From Maritimibacter sp. (GTDB lineage Bacteria; Pseudomonadota; Alphaproteobacteria; Rhodobacterales; Rhodobacteraceae), in contig DOUP01000246.1 in NCBI GenBank assembly GCA_003520545.1, positions 4,278 through 9,291 of the forward strand: a stretch of 5,014 nucleotides of DNA, in the 5' to 3' direction. The notes beneath the pieces are model-generated. The model was not told the origin of the DNA and made no database searches. It was given only the letters and a program-made list of their open reading frames with translations. Below, one piece after another: positions 4,683 through 5,014 of this stretch (the first letter of the stretch is position 1; every line of letters begins with the position of its first letter). The position numbers and the translations under genes were made by a program.

Positions 4683-5014
4683 ATGACGAAACATGTGAAA
4701 GCACTGGTTGTTGGCGGCGGCGCGGTTGGTGCCTCGATCGCCTATCACCTGGCGAAAGCTGGCTGGAAAGACGTGGTGCTTTTCGAACGGGATGAGCTGA
4801 CCTCCGGCTCGACCTGGCACGCCGCCGGGCTATTGCCGCTGTTCAACATGTCCTACGCGACCTCGCACATTCACGACTACTCAGTGAAATTCTACAAGAC
4901 ACTGGAAGAAGAGACCGGGCTCGATGCAGGCTTTTCCGTGGTCGGCAACCTGCGTATGGCGCAGACCGATGAGCGGATGGATGAATACAAACTCTATGCC
5001 ACCACCGCCGAGAC
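4683..5014 (+). CDS. FAD-dependent oxidoreductase, dimethylglycine/sarcosine dehydrogenase type (5' part)
   Basis: The first 110 codons of a gene that runs off the right edge. The N-terminus is an FAD-binding Rossmann fold of the DAO family: KALVVGGGAVGASIAYHLA with GGGAVG at 11-16, then strand 2 ending VVLFERDELTSGST (E35, expected to bind the adenosine ribose). W45-H46 in GSTWHAAGL matches the site where dimethylglycine and sarcosine dehydrogenases bind FAD covalently through His. Residues 51-100 (LLPLFNMSYATSHIHDYSV, then VGNLRMAQTDERMDEY) also fit this family. Members oxidatively demethylate N-methylated glycines and pass the one-carbon unit to tetrahydrofolate through a C-terminal GcvT-like domain, which lies beyond the window. 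Sarcosine, dimethylglycine or another N-methyl substrate cannot be told apart from this part. The gene has its own leader and is probably a separate transcription unit. Confidence 0.88.
   Translation, partial: MTKHVKALVVGGGAVGASIAYHLAKAGWKDVVLFERDELTSGSTWHAAGLLPLFNMSYATSHIHDYSVKFYKTLEEETGLDAGFSVVGNLRMAQTDERMDEYKLYATTAE

Noticed and set aside
1..5014. CRISPR array, tRNA/rRNA genes, insertion sequence, phage or toxin-antitoxin genes
   Set aside because: No regular repeat array, cloverleaf-like sequence, transposase motif or small paired genes could be seen; every gap is under 131 bp.

Overview
The window is GC-rich, tightly packed bacterial DNA. It most resembles an alphaproteobacterium of the Rhodobacterales (Roseobacter/Rhodobacter group). 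This is an inference from protein style: a sarcosine/dimethylglycine-dehydrogenase-type flavoprotein, a GyaR-like 2-hydroxyacid dehydrogenase, and long antisense open frames caused by high GC. No rRNA, tRNA, CRISPR array, insertion sequence or phage gene was found.

Layout, left to right. Positions 2-166 (+) hold the last 54 codons of an M3-family (Dcp-like) metallopeptidase. A 119-bp convergent gap with two hairpins separates it from a leftward group of three genes. In their own order these are a secreted tandem-SH3 protein (2738-2229), a capsule-synthesis/Kdo-transferase-like glycosyltransferase (2169-1231) and a FieF/YiiP-type cation diffusion facilitator (1188-286). Gaps of 59 and 42 bp allow an operon. 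A 130-bp divergent promoter region (2739-2868) separates these from a rightward pair: an NAD(P)-dependent D-2-hydroxyacid dehydrogenase of the glyoxylate/hydroxypyruvate reductase type (2869-3855) and a lipoprotein with an HExxH motif (3904-4563). A 119-bp leader rich in inverted repeats (4564-4682) precedes the 5' part of a DMGDH/SDH-type FAD oxidoreductase (4683 to the window edge).

How the genes may work together: the dehydrogenase and the flavoprotein both fit one-carbon, glycine and glyoxylate metabolism, for example methylated glycines oxidised to glycine and glyoxylate reduced to glycolate. They are separate transcription candidates, so a link is only suggestive. The leftward genes look envelope-related (periplasmic SH3 protein, surface-polysaccharide enzyme, inner-membrane metal exporter). 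No named pathway joins them.

I see no obvious new defence or mobile system. The points most worth checking are a Gly at the position of the dehydrogenase's catalytic Glu, an inverted repeat that could hide the flavoprotein's ribosome binding site, an uncharacterised HExxH lipoprotein, and an orphan capsule-type glycosyltransferase.
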